Source of the DNA: Luteimonas rhizosphaerae
Lineage (GTDB): Bacteria > Pseudomonadota > Gammaproteobacteria > Xanthomonadales > Xanthomonadaceae
Assembly: GCF_002849595.1 (NCBI RefSeq)
Contig: NZ_NRQR01000013.1
Span: 1 to 64,000, forward strand
Reading direction: 5' to 3'
Length of the DNA: 64,000 nt
The translations under genes were made by a program, and so were the position numbers. Below, piece after piece: positions 29,897-44,108 of this stretch. The notes beneath the pieces were generated by a model. The model was not told the DNA's origin, searched no databases, and worked only from the letters and a program-made list of their open reading frames with translations. Position 1 is the first letter of the stretch. Every line of letters starts with the position of its first letter.

Positions 29897-31258
29897 ATGT
29901 CTGAATTCCTCGGCTCGGTGTGGTGGCTGATCGTCAGCCTGGGCGTGCTGGTCACGTTCCACGAGTTCGGCCACTACTGGGTCGCGCGCCGCTGCGGAGT
30001 CAAGGTGCTGCGCTTCTCGGTCGGCTTCGGGCGGGCGCTGTGGTCGCGCCGTGGCCGCGACGGCACCGTTTACCAGATCGCGATGATTCCGCTCGGCGGC
30101 TACGTGAAGATGCTCGACGAGCGCGAAGGCACCGTCGCACCCGAAGACGCGTCGCAGGCCTTCAACCGCGCGTCGGTGTGGAAGCGGATCGTGATCGTCG
30201 CGGCCGGGCCGATCGCCAACCTGATCCTCTGCGTTGTGCTGCTGTGGGCGATGTTCGTCGTCGGGCGCCCCGATTTCGCGCCGGTGATCGGCCAGGTCAC
30301 CGGCATCGCCGAGACCGCGGGCCTGCGCAGCGGCGACAGCATCGAAGCGGTCGGCGACCGTGCCACGCCGACCTGGACCGAGGTCCAGCTGGCCCTGATG
30401 CCGGCCGCGCTCGATCACGCCGATGTCGCGCTGCAGGTCGTCGATGCCGAGGGCCGGGAGGTCGAGCGCACATTGCCGCTGTCGACGCTGCCCGTGTTGT
30501 TCGACCAGCGCCGCATCGCCCAGACGATCGGCCTGCTGCCGCGGCATTTCCTGCTGCCGCCGGTGATCGGCGAGGTCACGCCCGATTCAGCCGCCTGGGG
30601 TGTGCTGGCGGAGAACGACCGCATCACCGCGATCGACGGCGCGCCGGTGCGCTGGTTCGAGGACATCGGACCGCTGGTGCAGACGCTCGGCGCACGCGGC
30701 GGGCCGGCGATGGTCGAGGTGCTGCGCGACGGGGACCGGCTGGCGCTGGAGATCACCCCGGGTCGCCTCGACCATCCGGACGGCGGCCAGTACTGGGCGT
30801 TCGGTGTCGCGCCGCCGCGCGAGCTGCCGCTACCGGAGAAGGATGCGATGCAGCGCTACGGTCCGCTTGCGGCGGTGCCGGTCGCGTTCCGCGAGGTCGG
30901 TCATCTGACCGGCCAGCTGGTGGGCATGGTAGGGCGGGCGTTCAGCGGCCGGCTCGCGCTCGAGAACACGGTATCGGGTCCGATCACCATCGCCCGCGCC
31001 GCGAATACCTACGCCCAGCAGGGCGCGGCCTGGTATCTGACGATCCTCGCGCTGCTGTCGCTGAGCCTGGCGATCCTGAACCTGCTGCCGATCCCGCTCT
31101 TGGATGGCGGACACCTGTTGTATTACCTTATCGAGTTGCTCAAGGGCAGCCCCGTCAGCGAGCGCGTGATGGTGGCCGGGCAGTATGTCGGCCTGGTGCT
31201 GCTGGCCAGCCTGATGGGCCTGGCGTTCTACAACGACATCCTGCAACTGGTGCGCTGA
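29897..31258 (+). CDS. rseP: Site-2 zinc protease RseP
   Basis: An intramembrane metalloprotease that completes the cleavage of the anti-sigma factor RseA, releasing sigma-E when outer-membrane assembly fails. The 453-residue protein has HEFGH at residues 22-26 in the first membrane helix, the conserved PLGGYVKML turn, two periplasmic PDZ domains (about 110-290, with GLRSGDSIEAV and GVLAENDRITAI), and the third zinc ligand in NLLPIPLLDGGH in the last third. All catalytic elements are intact. It lies 9 bases after dxr and 79 bases before bamA, the usual grouping of envelope-stress protease and outer-membrane machinery. Confidence 0.96.
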   Translation: MSEFLGSVWWLIVSLGVLVTFHEFGHYWVARRCGVKVLRFSVGFGRALWSRRGRDGTVYQIAMIPLGGYVKMLDEREGTVAPEDASQAFNRASVWKRIVIVAAGPIANLILCVVLLWAMFVVGRPDFAPVIGQVTGIAETAGLRSGDSIEAVGDRATPTWTEVQLALMPAALDHADVALQVVDAEGREVERTLPLSTLPVLFDQRRIAQTIGLLPRHFLLPPVIGEVTPDSAAWGVLAENDRITAIDGAPVRWFEDIGPLVQTLGARGGPAMVEVLRDGDRLALEITPGRLDHPDGGQYWAFGVAPPRELPLPEKDAMQRYGPLAAVPVAFREVGHLTGQLVGMVGRAFSGRLALENTVSGPITIARAANTYAQQGAAWYLTILALLSLSLAILNLLPIPLLDGGHLLYYLIELLKGSPVSERVMVAGQYVGLVLLASLMGLAFYNDILQLVR

Positions 31259-31337
31259 CGCCATCCCTGCCGTGACAACCGCTCGACCGTCCGCCGCATG
31301 CGACACCGCGACGGACAACCTCCCCTACCCGGATCCG

Positions 31338-33885
31338 ATGATGACGCGAATGCCCGACCGCCGCCTGCTTGCCCTCGCCCTTGCCGCGGCCATCGCCACG
31401 CCAGCCTGGGCCCAGACGACGGAGTCCGCACCCGCGACCACGACGGCGCCCGCGACCGGCACCACGCTGCCGCCACTGGCGCCGCCGAGCGCCAGCAGCT
31501 TCACCGTCAGCGACATCCGCGTCGATGGCCTGCAGCGCATCGGCGCCGGCACGGTGTTCACCTATCTGCCGATCGAGCGCGGCGACGCCGTCGACCAGAC
31601 CCAGCTCACCAACGCCGTGCGCGCGCTGTACCGCACCGGCTTCTTCGAAGACGTGCAGGTCGGTCGCCAGGGCGACATCCTGGTGTTCAACGTCACCGAA
31701 CGCCCGGCGATCAACCGCCTGACGCTGACCGGCAACAAGGACATCAAGACCGAAGACTTGACCAAGGGTCTGAACGACATCGGCCTGTCGGAAGGCGAGA
31801 CCTTCGACCGCCTCGCGCTCGACCGCGTGACGCAGGAACTGGTGCGCCAGTACAACAACCGCGGCAAGTACAACGTCAACATCACGCCGACGGTCTCGCG
31901 CCTGGACCGCAACCGCGTCGACATCGCCATCAACGTCGAGGAAGGCGACGCCGCGAAGATCCGCCACATCAACATCATCGGCAACGAGACCTACGACCTC
32001 GACACGCTGACCGACAACTGGGAATCGGGCGAGTCGAACTGGCTCAGCTGGTACCGCCGCGACGACCAGTACGCGCGCGAGAAGCTCGAAGGCGACCGCG
32101 AGAAGCTGCACAACTTCTACCTCGACCGCGGCTACATCGATTTCAGCGAGGACAACATCCAGGTCGCGATCAGTCCCGACAAGGCCGACATGTACATCAC
32201 CGCCGGCATTACCGAAGGCGAGATCTAACACGGTGCTGCCCAAGGAAGAGATCGAGAGCCGCGTCTTCATCCAGAAGGACCAGGTGTTCTCGCGCGCGCT
32301 GCTGGAGCTGAGTTCGGACGCGATCACCGCGACGCTCGGCAACATCGGCTACGCGTTCGCGCAGGTCAATCCGGTGCCGGAAGTCGACCGCGAGAACCGC
32401 ACCGTCGCGATCAACATGCAGGTCGTGCCCGGTCCGCGCGTCAACGTGCGCCGCGTCCAGTTCAAGGGCAACACGCGCACCTCCGACGAGGTGATGCGCC
32501 GCGAGATGCGCCAGTTCGAGAACGCGTGGTACTCGCAGGCCGCGGTCGACCGCTCCAAGGTCCGCCTGCAGCGCCTGGGCTACTTCGAGTCGGGCAGCGT
32601 CAACGTCGAGACCCAGCCGGTCGCGGGTACCAACGACCAGGTCGACGTGGTCTTCAGCGTCACCGAGACGACGTCGGGCAGCTTTACCTTCGGCCTCGGC
32701 TACTCGCAGCTGGCAGGCCTGACGACCTCCGTGCAGCTGTCGCAGAACAACTTCCTCGGCAGCGGTAACCGCGTCTCGGTCGAAGCGCAGCGCAACGTCT
32801 ATCTGCAGCGCTACTCGTTCTCCTTCATGAATCCGTACTTCACCGACGGCGGCATGTCGCTGGGCTACAACCTGTGGTGGCGCGAGTTCGACAACTCCGA
32901 GTTCAACACCGCGCAGTACTCGTCGACCAGTGCTGCGGCGCAGACGATCCTCGGCATCCCGCTGACCGAGAACGACTCGATCTCGCTGCTGCTGGGCATC
33001 GACCGCAACCAGATCTTCACCTTCCGCGGCAGCTCGCCGGAATCGATCGTCGACTACGTCGACGCGTTCGGCACGCGCACCTTCCACGCCTGGCGCAGCG
33101 AGCTGGCCTGGGCGCGCGATACCCGCAACGATTTCCTGCAGCCGACCCGCGGCATGATGCAGCGCGTCTCGCTGGAGACGACGCTGCCCGGCTCGACCGC
33201 CGAGTACTACAAGCTCAACTACGAGATCTCGAAGTACTGGCCGATCAGCCGCGCACTGATCCTCAACACCCGCGCCGAGATCGGCTACGGCGACAGCTAC
33301 GGCAGCGACATCGTGCGTAACGTCTGCTACACCGCGCCGACGCCGCCGACGCCGCCCACGACTGCCAATCCGAATCCGCCGGCACCGCCCCCGCCGCCGC
33401 CGCCGAGCGATCCCTGCGAGACCGGCTCGGACGACTACATCCGCACGCTCACCGCGAACGGCCTGCCGTTCTACGAGAACTTCTACGCCGGCGGCGCGCG
33501 CTCGGTGCGCGGTTTCCGCGACAACACCCTGGGCCCGCGCGAAGCGGCGCTCGGCAGCACCTTCCTGCAGCCGGTCGGCGGCGCGGTCAAGACCATCGGC
33601 TCGATCGAGATGTTCTTCCCGCAGCTGATCAAGTCGCCCGCCGCGCGCATCTCCGCGTTCGTCGACTTCGGCAACGTCTACGCGGACGTCGATTCCTGGG
33701 ATGCGAAGGAGCTGCGTGCGTCGGCGGGTATCGCGCTGATGTGGCGCGCGCCGGTCGGCCCGATCTCGATCAGCTACGCCTATCCGCTGCGCAAGCAGGA
33801 CGAAGTGCGCGGTGGCTCGGGCGATCTGATCCGCGAAGGCGACGAGGTCGAGCGCCTGCAGTTCACGTTCGGCGGCGCGTTCTGA
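31338..33885 (+). pseudogene. bamA: Outer-membrane assembly factor BamA, frameshifted (probable sequence error)
   Basis: BamA inserts beta-barrel proteins into the outer membrane. The gene starts at ATG 31338 (or 31341) with a signal peptide ending PAWAQ, followed by five POTRA domains and a 16-strand barrel with LPFYENFYAGGARSVRGF (the VRGF loop-6 motif) and the C-terminal LQFTFGGAF signal. The frame breaks after ITEGEI: TAA at 32226-32228 stops the first part, and the rest continues one base on. Removing one A from TAACA at 32226-32230 restores E-I-Y-T-V-L-P-K-E-E and gives an 848-residue protein, so a one-base insertion is the simplest explanation. An extracellular loop (33325-33417) carries a proline-rich insertion between two Cys. 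No skp gene follows; lpxD starts 23 bases later. Confidence 0.93.
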
Positions 33886-33908
33886 CCGGGGCATCCGAGG
33901 TCCGCACG

Positions 33909-34939
33909 ATGGCTGAGCCCCCCCGTTCTCCGCAGACCGCCGCCGCGCTCGCCGAGCGTTTCGACCTGACGCTGCGGGGAGATGGCGCGCAGGCCGTCGA
34001 CGGCGTCGGCACGCTCGCGAAGGCCGGCCCCACGCAGCTCGCCTTCCTGTCGAATCCGCGCTACCGCTCGCAGCTGGCCGGAACGACTGCCGGGATCGTC
34101 ATCCTGCGCGATGCGGACGCCGAGGGCTTCGCCGGGACCGCGCTGATCGCGCGCGACCCCTATGTCGCCTACGCCAAGATCGCAGCGCTGTTCGAACCGG
34201 TCCGCGCCGCGCCGGCCGGCGTGCATCCGACGGCCGTGGTCGATCCGGGCGCGACCGTCGATCCGACCGCCTCGATCGGGCCGCAGGTCTGCATCGGCGC
34301 GGGGACGACGATCGGGGCCGGCGTCCGCGTCGGGGGGGGAGCGGCGAGCGGGGACGGTGGCGACGTCTGATCGCCCGCGTCACCGTGGTCACGCGCGTGC
34401 GCCTGGGCCGTCGGGTGACGATCCATCCCGGTGCCGTCCTCGGATCGGAAGGCTTCGGTCTCGCGATGGACCGTCCGCCGGGCGGCACCCCGCACTGGAT
34501 CAACGTGCCGCAGCTCGGTGGCGTCGTGGTGGGTGACGATTGCGACATCGGCGCGAACACGACGATCGACCGCGGCGCGCTCGAGGACACCACACTCGAG
34601 GAAGGCGTCCGCCTCGACAACCTGATCCAGATCGGCCACAACGTCCGCAGCGGCGCGCACACCGCGATCGCCGGTTGCGTCGGCATCGCCGGCAGCACCC
34701 GGATCGGCCGCTACTGCCTGCTCGCGGGCAAGGTCGGCGTCGCCGGCCATCTCGACATCTGCGACAACGTCGTCGTCCACGCGATGACGATGGTGTCGGC
34801 ATCCATCACCGAGCCCGGCGAGTATTCGGCCGGCATTCCCGCGCAGCCCACCCGGGAATGGCGCAAGAATGCCGTGCGGATCCGCCAGCTCGATTCACTC
34901 GCGCGCCGGATCACCGCGCGCGACAAGGGGGAGTCATGA
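33909..34939 (+). pseudogene. lpxD: UDP-3-O-acyl-glucosamine N-acyltransferase LpxD, frameshifted (probable sequence error)
   Basis: LpxD adds the second acyl chain in lipid A synthesis. The amino-terminal UDP-binding domain ([32 protein letters not shown]) and the first hexapeptide repeats ([20 protein letters not shown]) read from 33909; the stop TGA is at 34368-34370. The rest, from about [27 protein letters not shown] to the C terminus, reads one base earlier and holds the catalytic His region NLIQIGHNV and AGCVGIAGS. One base is missing somewhere between 34332 and about 34367; a run of eight G at 34332-34339 is the usual place for such an error, although an insertion before TGATC near 34366 gives a more family-like reading. 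Corrected length is about 343 residues, normal for LpxD. Confidence 0.92.
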
Positions 34940-35391
34940 GTTCCGAGTTCACGCTGCCGATCGACATCACCGGCGTCCGCAAGCTGCTGCCCCACCGTTA
35001 TCCGTTCCTGCTGATCGACCGCGTGATGGAGTGCGAGCCGGGCAAGCGCGTGCTCTGCTACAAGAACGTGTCGGCCAACGAACAGTTCTTCGAAGGCCAC
35101 TTCCCCGATCGCCCGGTCATGCCCGGCGTGCTGGTCATCGAGGCGCTGGCGCAGGCCGGCGGCATCCTGACCCACCTGACCAAGGGCAAGAACTGCGAAG
35201 GCAACCTGTCCTACCTGGTCAAGGTCGACGCCGCGAAGTTCTCGCGGATGGTCGTACCCGGCGACCGCCTGGAGCTCGAGGTCACGATCAAGCGCGAGAT
35301 CCGCAACATGACGATGTACAGCGGCGTCGCGCGCGTCGACGGCGAGCAGGCGGCCTGCGCGGAGATCCTCTGCGCGGAAGTGAAGCGCTGA
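34936..35391 (+). CDS. fabZ: 3-hydroxyacyl-[acyl-carrier-protein] dehydratase FabZ
   Basis: FabZ dehydrates 3-hydroxyacyl-ACP in fatty acid elongation and competes with LpxA for 3-hydroxymyristoyl-ACP. The 151-residue hot-dog fold protein shows the catalytic His in [14 protein letters not shown] and the Glu in [23 protein letters not shown]. It starts at ATG 34936, overlapping the lpxD stop by ATGA, with a strong GGGGGAG just upstream. lpxA begins two bases after its stop. Tight packing with lpxD and lpxA fits the shared substrate pool. Confidence 0.97.
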   Translation: MSSEFTLPIDITGVRKLLPHRYPFLLIDRVMECEPGKRVLCYKNVSANEQFFEGHFPDRPVMPGVLVIEALAQAGGILTHLTKGKNCEGNLSYLVKVDAAKFSRMVVPGDRLELEVTIKREIRNMTMYSGVARVDGEQAACAEILCAEVKR

Positions 35392-35392
35392 C

Positions 35393-36190
35393 ATGGGCGA
35401 CGCGGCGCTGACGCCAGCGATCCACGCCACGGCGGTCGTCGACCCCGGCGCCGTGCTCGGCGACGGCGTGCGCATCGGCGCGTTCACGATCATCGGCGCG
35501 GACGTCGAGATCGGCGCGGGCACCGTCATCGGGCCGCACTGCAGCGTGCACGGACCGACGCGCATCGGACGCGACAACCACATCCACGGCCACGCCGCGA
35601 TCGGCGGCGAGCCACAGGACAAGAAGTTCGCGGGTGAACGCGCGGAGCTCGTCATCGGCGACCGCAACACGATCCGCGAGTTCGTCACGATCAACCGCGG
35701 CACCGGCGACGGCGGCGGCATCACCCGCGTCGGCGACGACAACTGGTTCCTCGCGTATACGCACGTCGCCCACGATTGCGTCGTCGGCAACCGCTGCGTG
35801 TTCTCGAACAACGCCACGCTGGCCGGCCACGTCACCGTCGGCGACCACGTCATCCTCAGCGGCTTCGTCGGCATCCACCAGTTCTGCCGGATCGGCGCGC
35901 ATGCGTTCATCGGCATGGGCGCCTTCGTCAACGGCGACGTGCCGCCGTTCGTCATGGTCGCGCAGGACGGCTACGGCCGGCCGCGCGGCATCAATGCCGA
36001 GGGACTGAAGCGGCGCGGCTTCGACAGCGCGCGCACGGCGGCGATCAAGCGCGCCTACCGCGCGGTGTACGTGTCCGGCGATACGCTGGCCGACGCCCGC
36101 GTGCGACTCGCCGAACTGGCCGCCGACAGCGACGACGTGCGCAGCTTCCTCGACTTCATCGACGCAGGCGATCGTCCGCTGCTGCGTTGA
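35393..36190 (+). CDS. lpxA: UDP-N-acetylglucosamine O-acyltransferase
   Basis: LpxA transfers 3-hydroxyacyl from ACP to UDP-GlcNAc, the first step of lipid A synthesis, in the cytoplasm. The 265-residue protein is a left-handed beta-helix of hexapeptide repeats ([24 protein letters not shown]) followed by a helical C-terminal domain. The catalytic His region is in [12 protein letters not shown], and [19 protein letters not shown] and GLKRRGF are conserved. The start at 35393 is two bases after the fabZ stop. No anomalies were seen. Confidence 0.97.
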   Translation: MGDAALTPAIHATAVVDPGAVLGDGVRIGAFTIIGADVEIGAGTVIGPHCSVHGPTRIGRDNHIHGHAAIGGEPQDKKFAGERAELVIGDRNTIREFVTINRGTGDGGGITRVGDDNWFLAYTHVAHDCVVGNRCVFSNNATLAGHVTVGDHVILSGFVGIHQFCRIGAHAFIGMGAFVNGDVPPFVMVAQDGYGRPRGINAEGLKRRGFDSARTAAIKRAYRAVYVSGDTLADARVRLAELAADSDDVRSFLDFIDAGDRPLLR

Positions 36191-36217
36191 CCGCTCGCGC
36201 GGCACGGCGATCCGTCG

Positions 36218-37474
36218 ATGCCGCACAATGACGTCGTGTCCATGTCCGCGCCCGCCCCTGTCCCATCGCTGCACGACGGCTCGCCCGGCGCGCCGCTGCG
36301 CATTGCGCTCGTCGCCGGCGAAGCGTCCGGCGATCTGCTCGGCGCCGGACTGATCGAGCAGCTGCGCATGCGCCATCCGCAGGCGACGTTCGCCGGTGTC
36401 GGCGGCGATGCGATGCGCGCCGCCGGCATGACCACCTGGCACGACGCCTCCGAGCTCGCGGTCATGGGGCTGTCGGAAGTGCTGCGCCATCTGCCGCGGC
36501 TGCTGACCTTGCGCGGCCGCCTGCGCGCGCGCCTGCTCGACTGGCGTCCGGACGTGTTCATCGGCATCGATGCACCCGATTTCAATCTCGGCCTAGAGCG
36601 CTCGCTCAAGCGTCACGGCATCCGCACCGTGCATTACGTCAGCCCGTCGATCTGGGCCTGGCGGCAGGGCCGTGCGGCGAAGATCGGCCGCAGCGCGGAT
36701 CTGGTGCTGTGCCTGTTCCCGATGGAACCGCCGATCTATGCGAGGCATGGCGTCGATGCGCGCTTCGTCGGCCATCCGCTGGCGGAAATGCTGGCGCTCG
36801 AGCCCGATCGCGCGGCGGCGCGCGACGCGCTCGGCCTCGCGCCCGAGGCCAGGGTGCTGGCCGTCCTGCCGGGCTCGCGGCTGGGCGAGATCGCGCGACT
36901 CGGCGAGGTGTTCCTGGACGCGGCCGCGCGCGTCGCCGAGGCGTTGCCCGGTCTGCTGATCGTCGTGCCCGCCGCGAATGCCGGCTGCCGCGCCGCGATC
37001 GACGCGCTGCGCGCGCAGCCGCGCTTCGCCTCGCTGGATGTGCGGGTGCTCGACGGCCAGGCCCGCCTCGCGATGGTCGCCAGCGATGTCGTGCTGCTGG
37101 CCTCGGGCACCGCGACGCTGGAAGCCTTGCTGGCCAAGCGGCCGATGGTCGTCGGCTACCGCATCGCCCCGAGCACCGCCTTCCTCGTGCGGCTCTTCAA
37201 ACTGATGAAGGTCGATCGGTTCTCGCTGCCCAACGTGCTGGCCGGGCGCACGATCGCACCGGAGTTCATGCAGGAAGACTGCACGCCCGCGCATCTCTCG
37301 GCCGCGGTGCTGCACTGGTTCCGCGATCCGGCCGCGGCCGAGGCGCTGCAGCCGGTCTATCGCGAACTGCACCTGCAGCTGCGCCAGGGTGCCTCGGCGA
37401 CCGCGGCCGACGCGGTCGCGCGTCTGGCGATGCCGGCCCTGCCCGCGCCTGCCGCAACGGCGCATTCGCCGTGA
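36218..37474 (+). CDS. lpxB: Lipid-A-disaccharide synthase
   Basis: LpxB joins UDP-2,3-diacylglucosamine and lipid X to make the lipid A disaccharide at the cytoplasmic face of the inner membrane. The 418-residue protein has the GT-B fold with [15 protein letters not shown] near residue 31, the [16 protein letters not shown] segment, [10 protein letters not shown]-type motif ([15 protein letters not shown]), and [11 protein letters not shown] in the C-terminal domain. ATG 36218 gives a slightly long amino terminus; ATG 36242 (MSAPAPVPS) is also possible. Its TGA overlaps the GTG of rnhB (GTGA). No anomalies otherwise. Confidence 0.96.
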   Translation: MPHNDVVSMSAPAPVPSLHDGSPGAPLRIALVAGEASGDLLGAGLIEQLRMRHPQATFAGVGGDAMRAAGMTTWHDASELAVMGLSEVLRHLPRLLTLRGRLRARLLDWRPDVFIGIDAPDFNLGLERSLKRHGIRTVHYVSPSIWAWRQGRAAKIGRSADLVLCLFPMEPPIYARHGVDARFVGHPLAEMLALEPDRAAARDALGLAPEARVLAVLPGSRLGEIARLGEVFLDAAARVAEALPGLLIVVPAANAGCRAAIDALRAQPRFASLDVRVLDGQARLAMVASDVVLLASGTATLEALLAKRPMVVGYRIAPSTAFLVRLFKLMKVDRFSLPNVLAGRTIAPEFMQEDCTPAHLSAAVLHWFRDPAAAEALQPVYRELHLQLRQGASATAADAVARLAMPALPAPAATAHSP

Positions 37475-38127
37475 CCCGCCGCCTGCGCACCGCCGGTGTC
37501 GACGAAGCCGGGCGTGGCCCGCTGGCCGGGCCGGTCGTGGTCGCGGCGGTGATCCTGCATCCGAAGCGCCCGATCGACGGTCTGGACGATTCGAAGAAGC
37601 TGACCGAAAAACGCCGCGAGGCGCTGTATCCGCAGATCGTCGAGCGTGCGCTGGCCTGGCGCGTGGAATTCGTCGAGGTCGACGAGATCGATCGCATCAA
37701 CATCTTCCAGGCGACGATGGTCGGCATGGCGCGCGCGGTGCAGGCGCTGGCGCCCGCGGCCGAGCGCGTGCTGATCGACGGCAACCGCCTGCCGCGCGGC
37801 CTGCCCTGCCCCGCCCGCGCGATCGTCGGCGGCGATGCGATCGAGCAGGCGATCATGGCGGCCTCGATCCTCGCCAAGGTCGCGCGCGACCGCTCTATGG
37901 TCGCGCTGCATGCGCAGTTCCCGGCGTACGGCTTCGACCGCCACAAGGGGTACTCCGCGCCGACGCACCTGGCCGCGCTGCTGGCCCACGGTCCCTGCGC
38001 GCAGCACCGGCGGAGTTTCGCGCCGGTGTCGCGTCTGCTGCCCGGATCGGCGCCGCCGCCTTCGCGTCCGACGACCGCCGATCTGTTCGCGGATCCGCAG
38101 ACGATGCCGCACGCCGAACCGGCGTGA
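37471..38127 (+). CDS. rnhB: Ribonuclease HII
   Basis: RNase HII cuts RNA in RNA-DNA hybrids and starts removal of single ribonucleotides from DNA. The 218-residue protein has the catalytic [13 protein letters not shown] at about residues 11-23, [14 protein letters not shown], and KVARDRSM and FDRHKGY for the remaining acidic and basic residues. It starts at GTG 37471 by overlap with the lpxB stop, which indicates coupled translation. The last 25 residues are Pro/Ala-rich and poorly conserved. It is followed by a 440-base gap before dnaE, longer than expected for this operon. Confidence 0.95.
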   Translation: MTRRLRTAGVDEAGRGPLAGPVVVAAVILHPKRPIDGLDDSKKLTEKRREALYPQIVERALAWRVEFVEVDEIDRINIFQATMVGMARAVQALAPAAERVLIDGNRLPRGLPCPARAIVGGDAIEQAIMAASILAKVARDRSMVALHAQFPAYGFDRHKGYSAPTHLAALLAHGPCAQHRRSFAPVSRLLPGSAPPPSRPTTADLFADPQTMPHAEPA

Positions 38128-38567
38128 CCGTCTCCGCGGGTGCCTGCGTGTACCCCGCACGTCGACATCCGGGTGATGCCTGCGCGTCCGCGATCCGCCG
38201 CGAACCCCATGGCGGGTCACCGGGCATCGCGCTGGTCCAGGCGCATCGCCGCGGGTGGGCGGCACCCGTTCGATGCCCCGTCCGGCCTGCCGCGGCAGGT
38301 GAACGGCGCCAGGTCGGCCCTGCATCGGCGACCACCTTCGATGACGTCCCGGCGTGGCAGAACGCAGCGTCGCGCTGAACCGGTGCGGCCGCGTGCGCGC
38401 GGGCCCGCTGTCAAGCCTTGTCCGGGTCGCCTGCCGGCCCTAACCTGATCTGCCGGGCCGCGGCCTCGACCGAACAGGCGGCCTCGGCCCGCCCGCGTCG
38501 CATGTCCGGGCGCTCCCGCGCCATCCGCGGACCCCCGATCTCCGACGACAGGTCTCCGCAGCCCGCA
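38128..38567 (+). other. Gene-free region between rnhB and dnaE
   Basis: 440 bases without a supported gene. A sigma-70-like promoter is visible at 38418-38446. The reading frames that cross the region are continuations or shadows of dnaE and rnhB. A small GC-rich stem (CCTGC-CGCG-GCAGG near 38286-38299) lacks a T tract and was not called as a terminator. Confidence 0.6.
38418..38446 (+). promoter_or_regulatory. Possible sigma-70 promoter of dnaE
   Basis: TTGTCC (38418-38423) and TAACCT (38441-38446) are 17 bases apart, each differing from consensus at two positions. Transcription would start near 38453, about 115 bases before the dnaE ATG. This would give dnaE a promoter separate from the lipid A genes. 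Confidence 0.5.
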
Positions 38568-42092
<3,525 letters not shown>

Positions 42093-42284
42093 GGCCGCCG
42101 CGCCGCGCCGCGCAAGATCGGGCAACGTGCGCCGATCTGCGTTCCAAACGCCCACGTACGGGTCTCTCCGACGTCGTCGGCTAGACTGTCGCCCTCCCGG
42201 CCCCCGGGCCCGGCCCGCCGCGCGCAGCGCAGGCAGGCCGGCGTCGCCCGCAGGCCCGCTCCCATCCGGATGGTCCCACCCCGC

Positions 42285-43244
<960 letters not shown>

Positions 43245-43258
43245 CGGAGGAAGTCTCG

Positions 43259-44008
43259 ATGGGTCCTGTTCTGCTGCTGTCCATCCTGCTGCAGATCGGC
43301 TGTGCCGTGCATGTGGTCCGCACCGGCCGGCCGCTGTACTGGGTGTTCATCTTGCTGATCGGTTCCTACATCGGCGTGCTGGTCTACCTGCTCGCCGCGG
43401 TGTTACCGGATCTCCGCCACAGTCGGGGGGCGAATCGAGTGGTCACGCGCGTGCGCGATCGGATCGATCCTGGCCGGCATACGCGCGCGGCCGACCGCAG
43501 TCTCGAGATCGCCGACACCCTCGACAACCGCCGGCGGCTCGCGGAACGCAAGCTGGCCGATGGCGACTACGCCGCCGCTGAAGCGCTGTATCGGGAATCG
43601 CTGCGCGGCCTGTACGCGACCGATCCGGTGTTGATGCTCGGACTGGCGCAGGTGCAGTTCCATCGCGGAGAACCTGCAGCGGCGCGCGAGACTCTCGACA
43701 CATTGATCGCGGCCAATCCGGAGTTCCGTTCCCACGCCGGTCACCTGCTGTACGCACGCGCGGTCGAGGCCAGTGGCGACTTCGATGCCTCCGTCGAGGA
43801 ATACGAGGCGCTGGTACAGGGCTATCCGGGCGAGGAAGCGAGGGTGCGCTACGCCCAGTTGCTCAAGCGGAACGGCAAGCTGGACGAGGCCAACGCGCTG
43901 TTCGCCGAGACCCTGCGCCGGGCCGAACTCGCACCCGCTTACTACCGGCGCGAGCAACGCGAATGGGTCGACGCCGCCAGGAGCGAATCGGCGCTGTCCT
44001 CGCGCTGA
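43259..44008 (+). CDS. TPR-containing membrane protein of unknown function
   Basis: A 249-residue protein with two amino-terminal hydrophobic helices (about residues 2-20 and 26-47, separated by VRTGRPLYWV), a charged linker and three to four tetratricopeptide repeats (YAAAEALYRESL, VLMLGLAQVQFHRGEPAAARETL, YARAVEASGDFDASVEEYEALV, YAQLLKRNGKLDEANALFAETL). TPRs usually bind protein partners. The two-helix head resembles the amino-terminal part of cardiolipin synthase-type proteins, but no catalytic domain follows. GGAGGA at 43246-43251 is a strong ribosome site and fixes the ATG at 43259. It lies 14 bases after accA, so it may be co-transcribed. Function is unknown. Confidence 0.75.
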   Translation: MGPVLLLSILLQIGCAVHVVRTGRPLYWVFILLIGSYIGVLVYLLAAVLPDLRHSRGANRVVTRVRDRIDPGRHTRAADRSLEIADTLDNRRRLAERKLADGDYAAAEALYRESLRGLYATDPVLMLGLAQVQFHRGEPAAARETLDTLIAANPEFRSHAGHLLYARAVEASGDFDASVEEYEALVQGYPGEEARVRYAQLLKRNGKLDEANALFAETLRRAELAPAYYRREQREWVDAARSESALSSR

Positions 44009-44108
44009 AACGGCGCGCCTGATGCAGCCGCCTCCTTGCCGGTGACGACCCGGCCACCCGCTGGGCCAGTTCGTCTCGCGCCCGCGTCCATGAAACTCCC
44101 CTCCCTGC

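Noticed and set aside
38286-38299. Hairpin in the rnhB-dnaE gap as a terminator
   Set aside because: Only a 5-bp stem with a CGCG loop and no T tract; unremarkable at this GC content.
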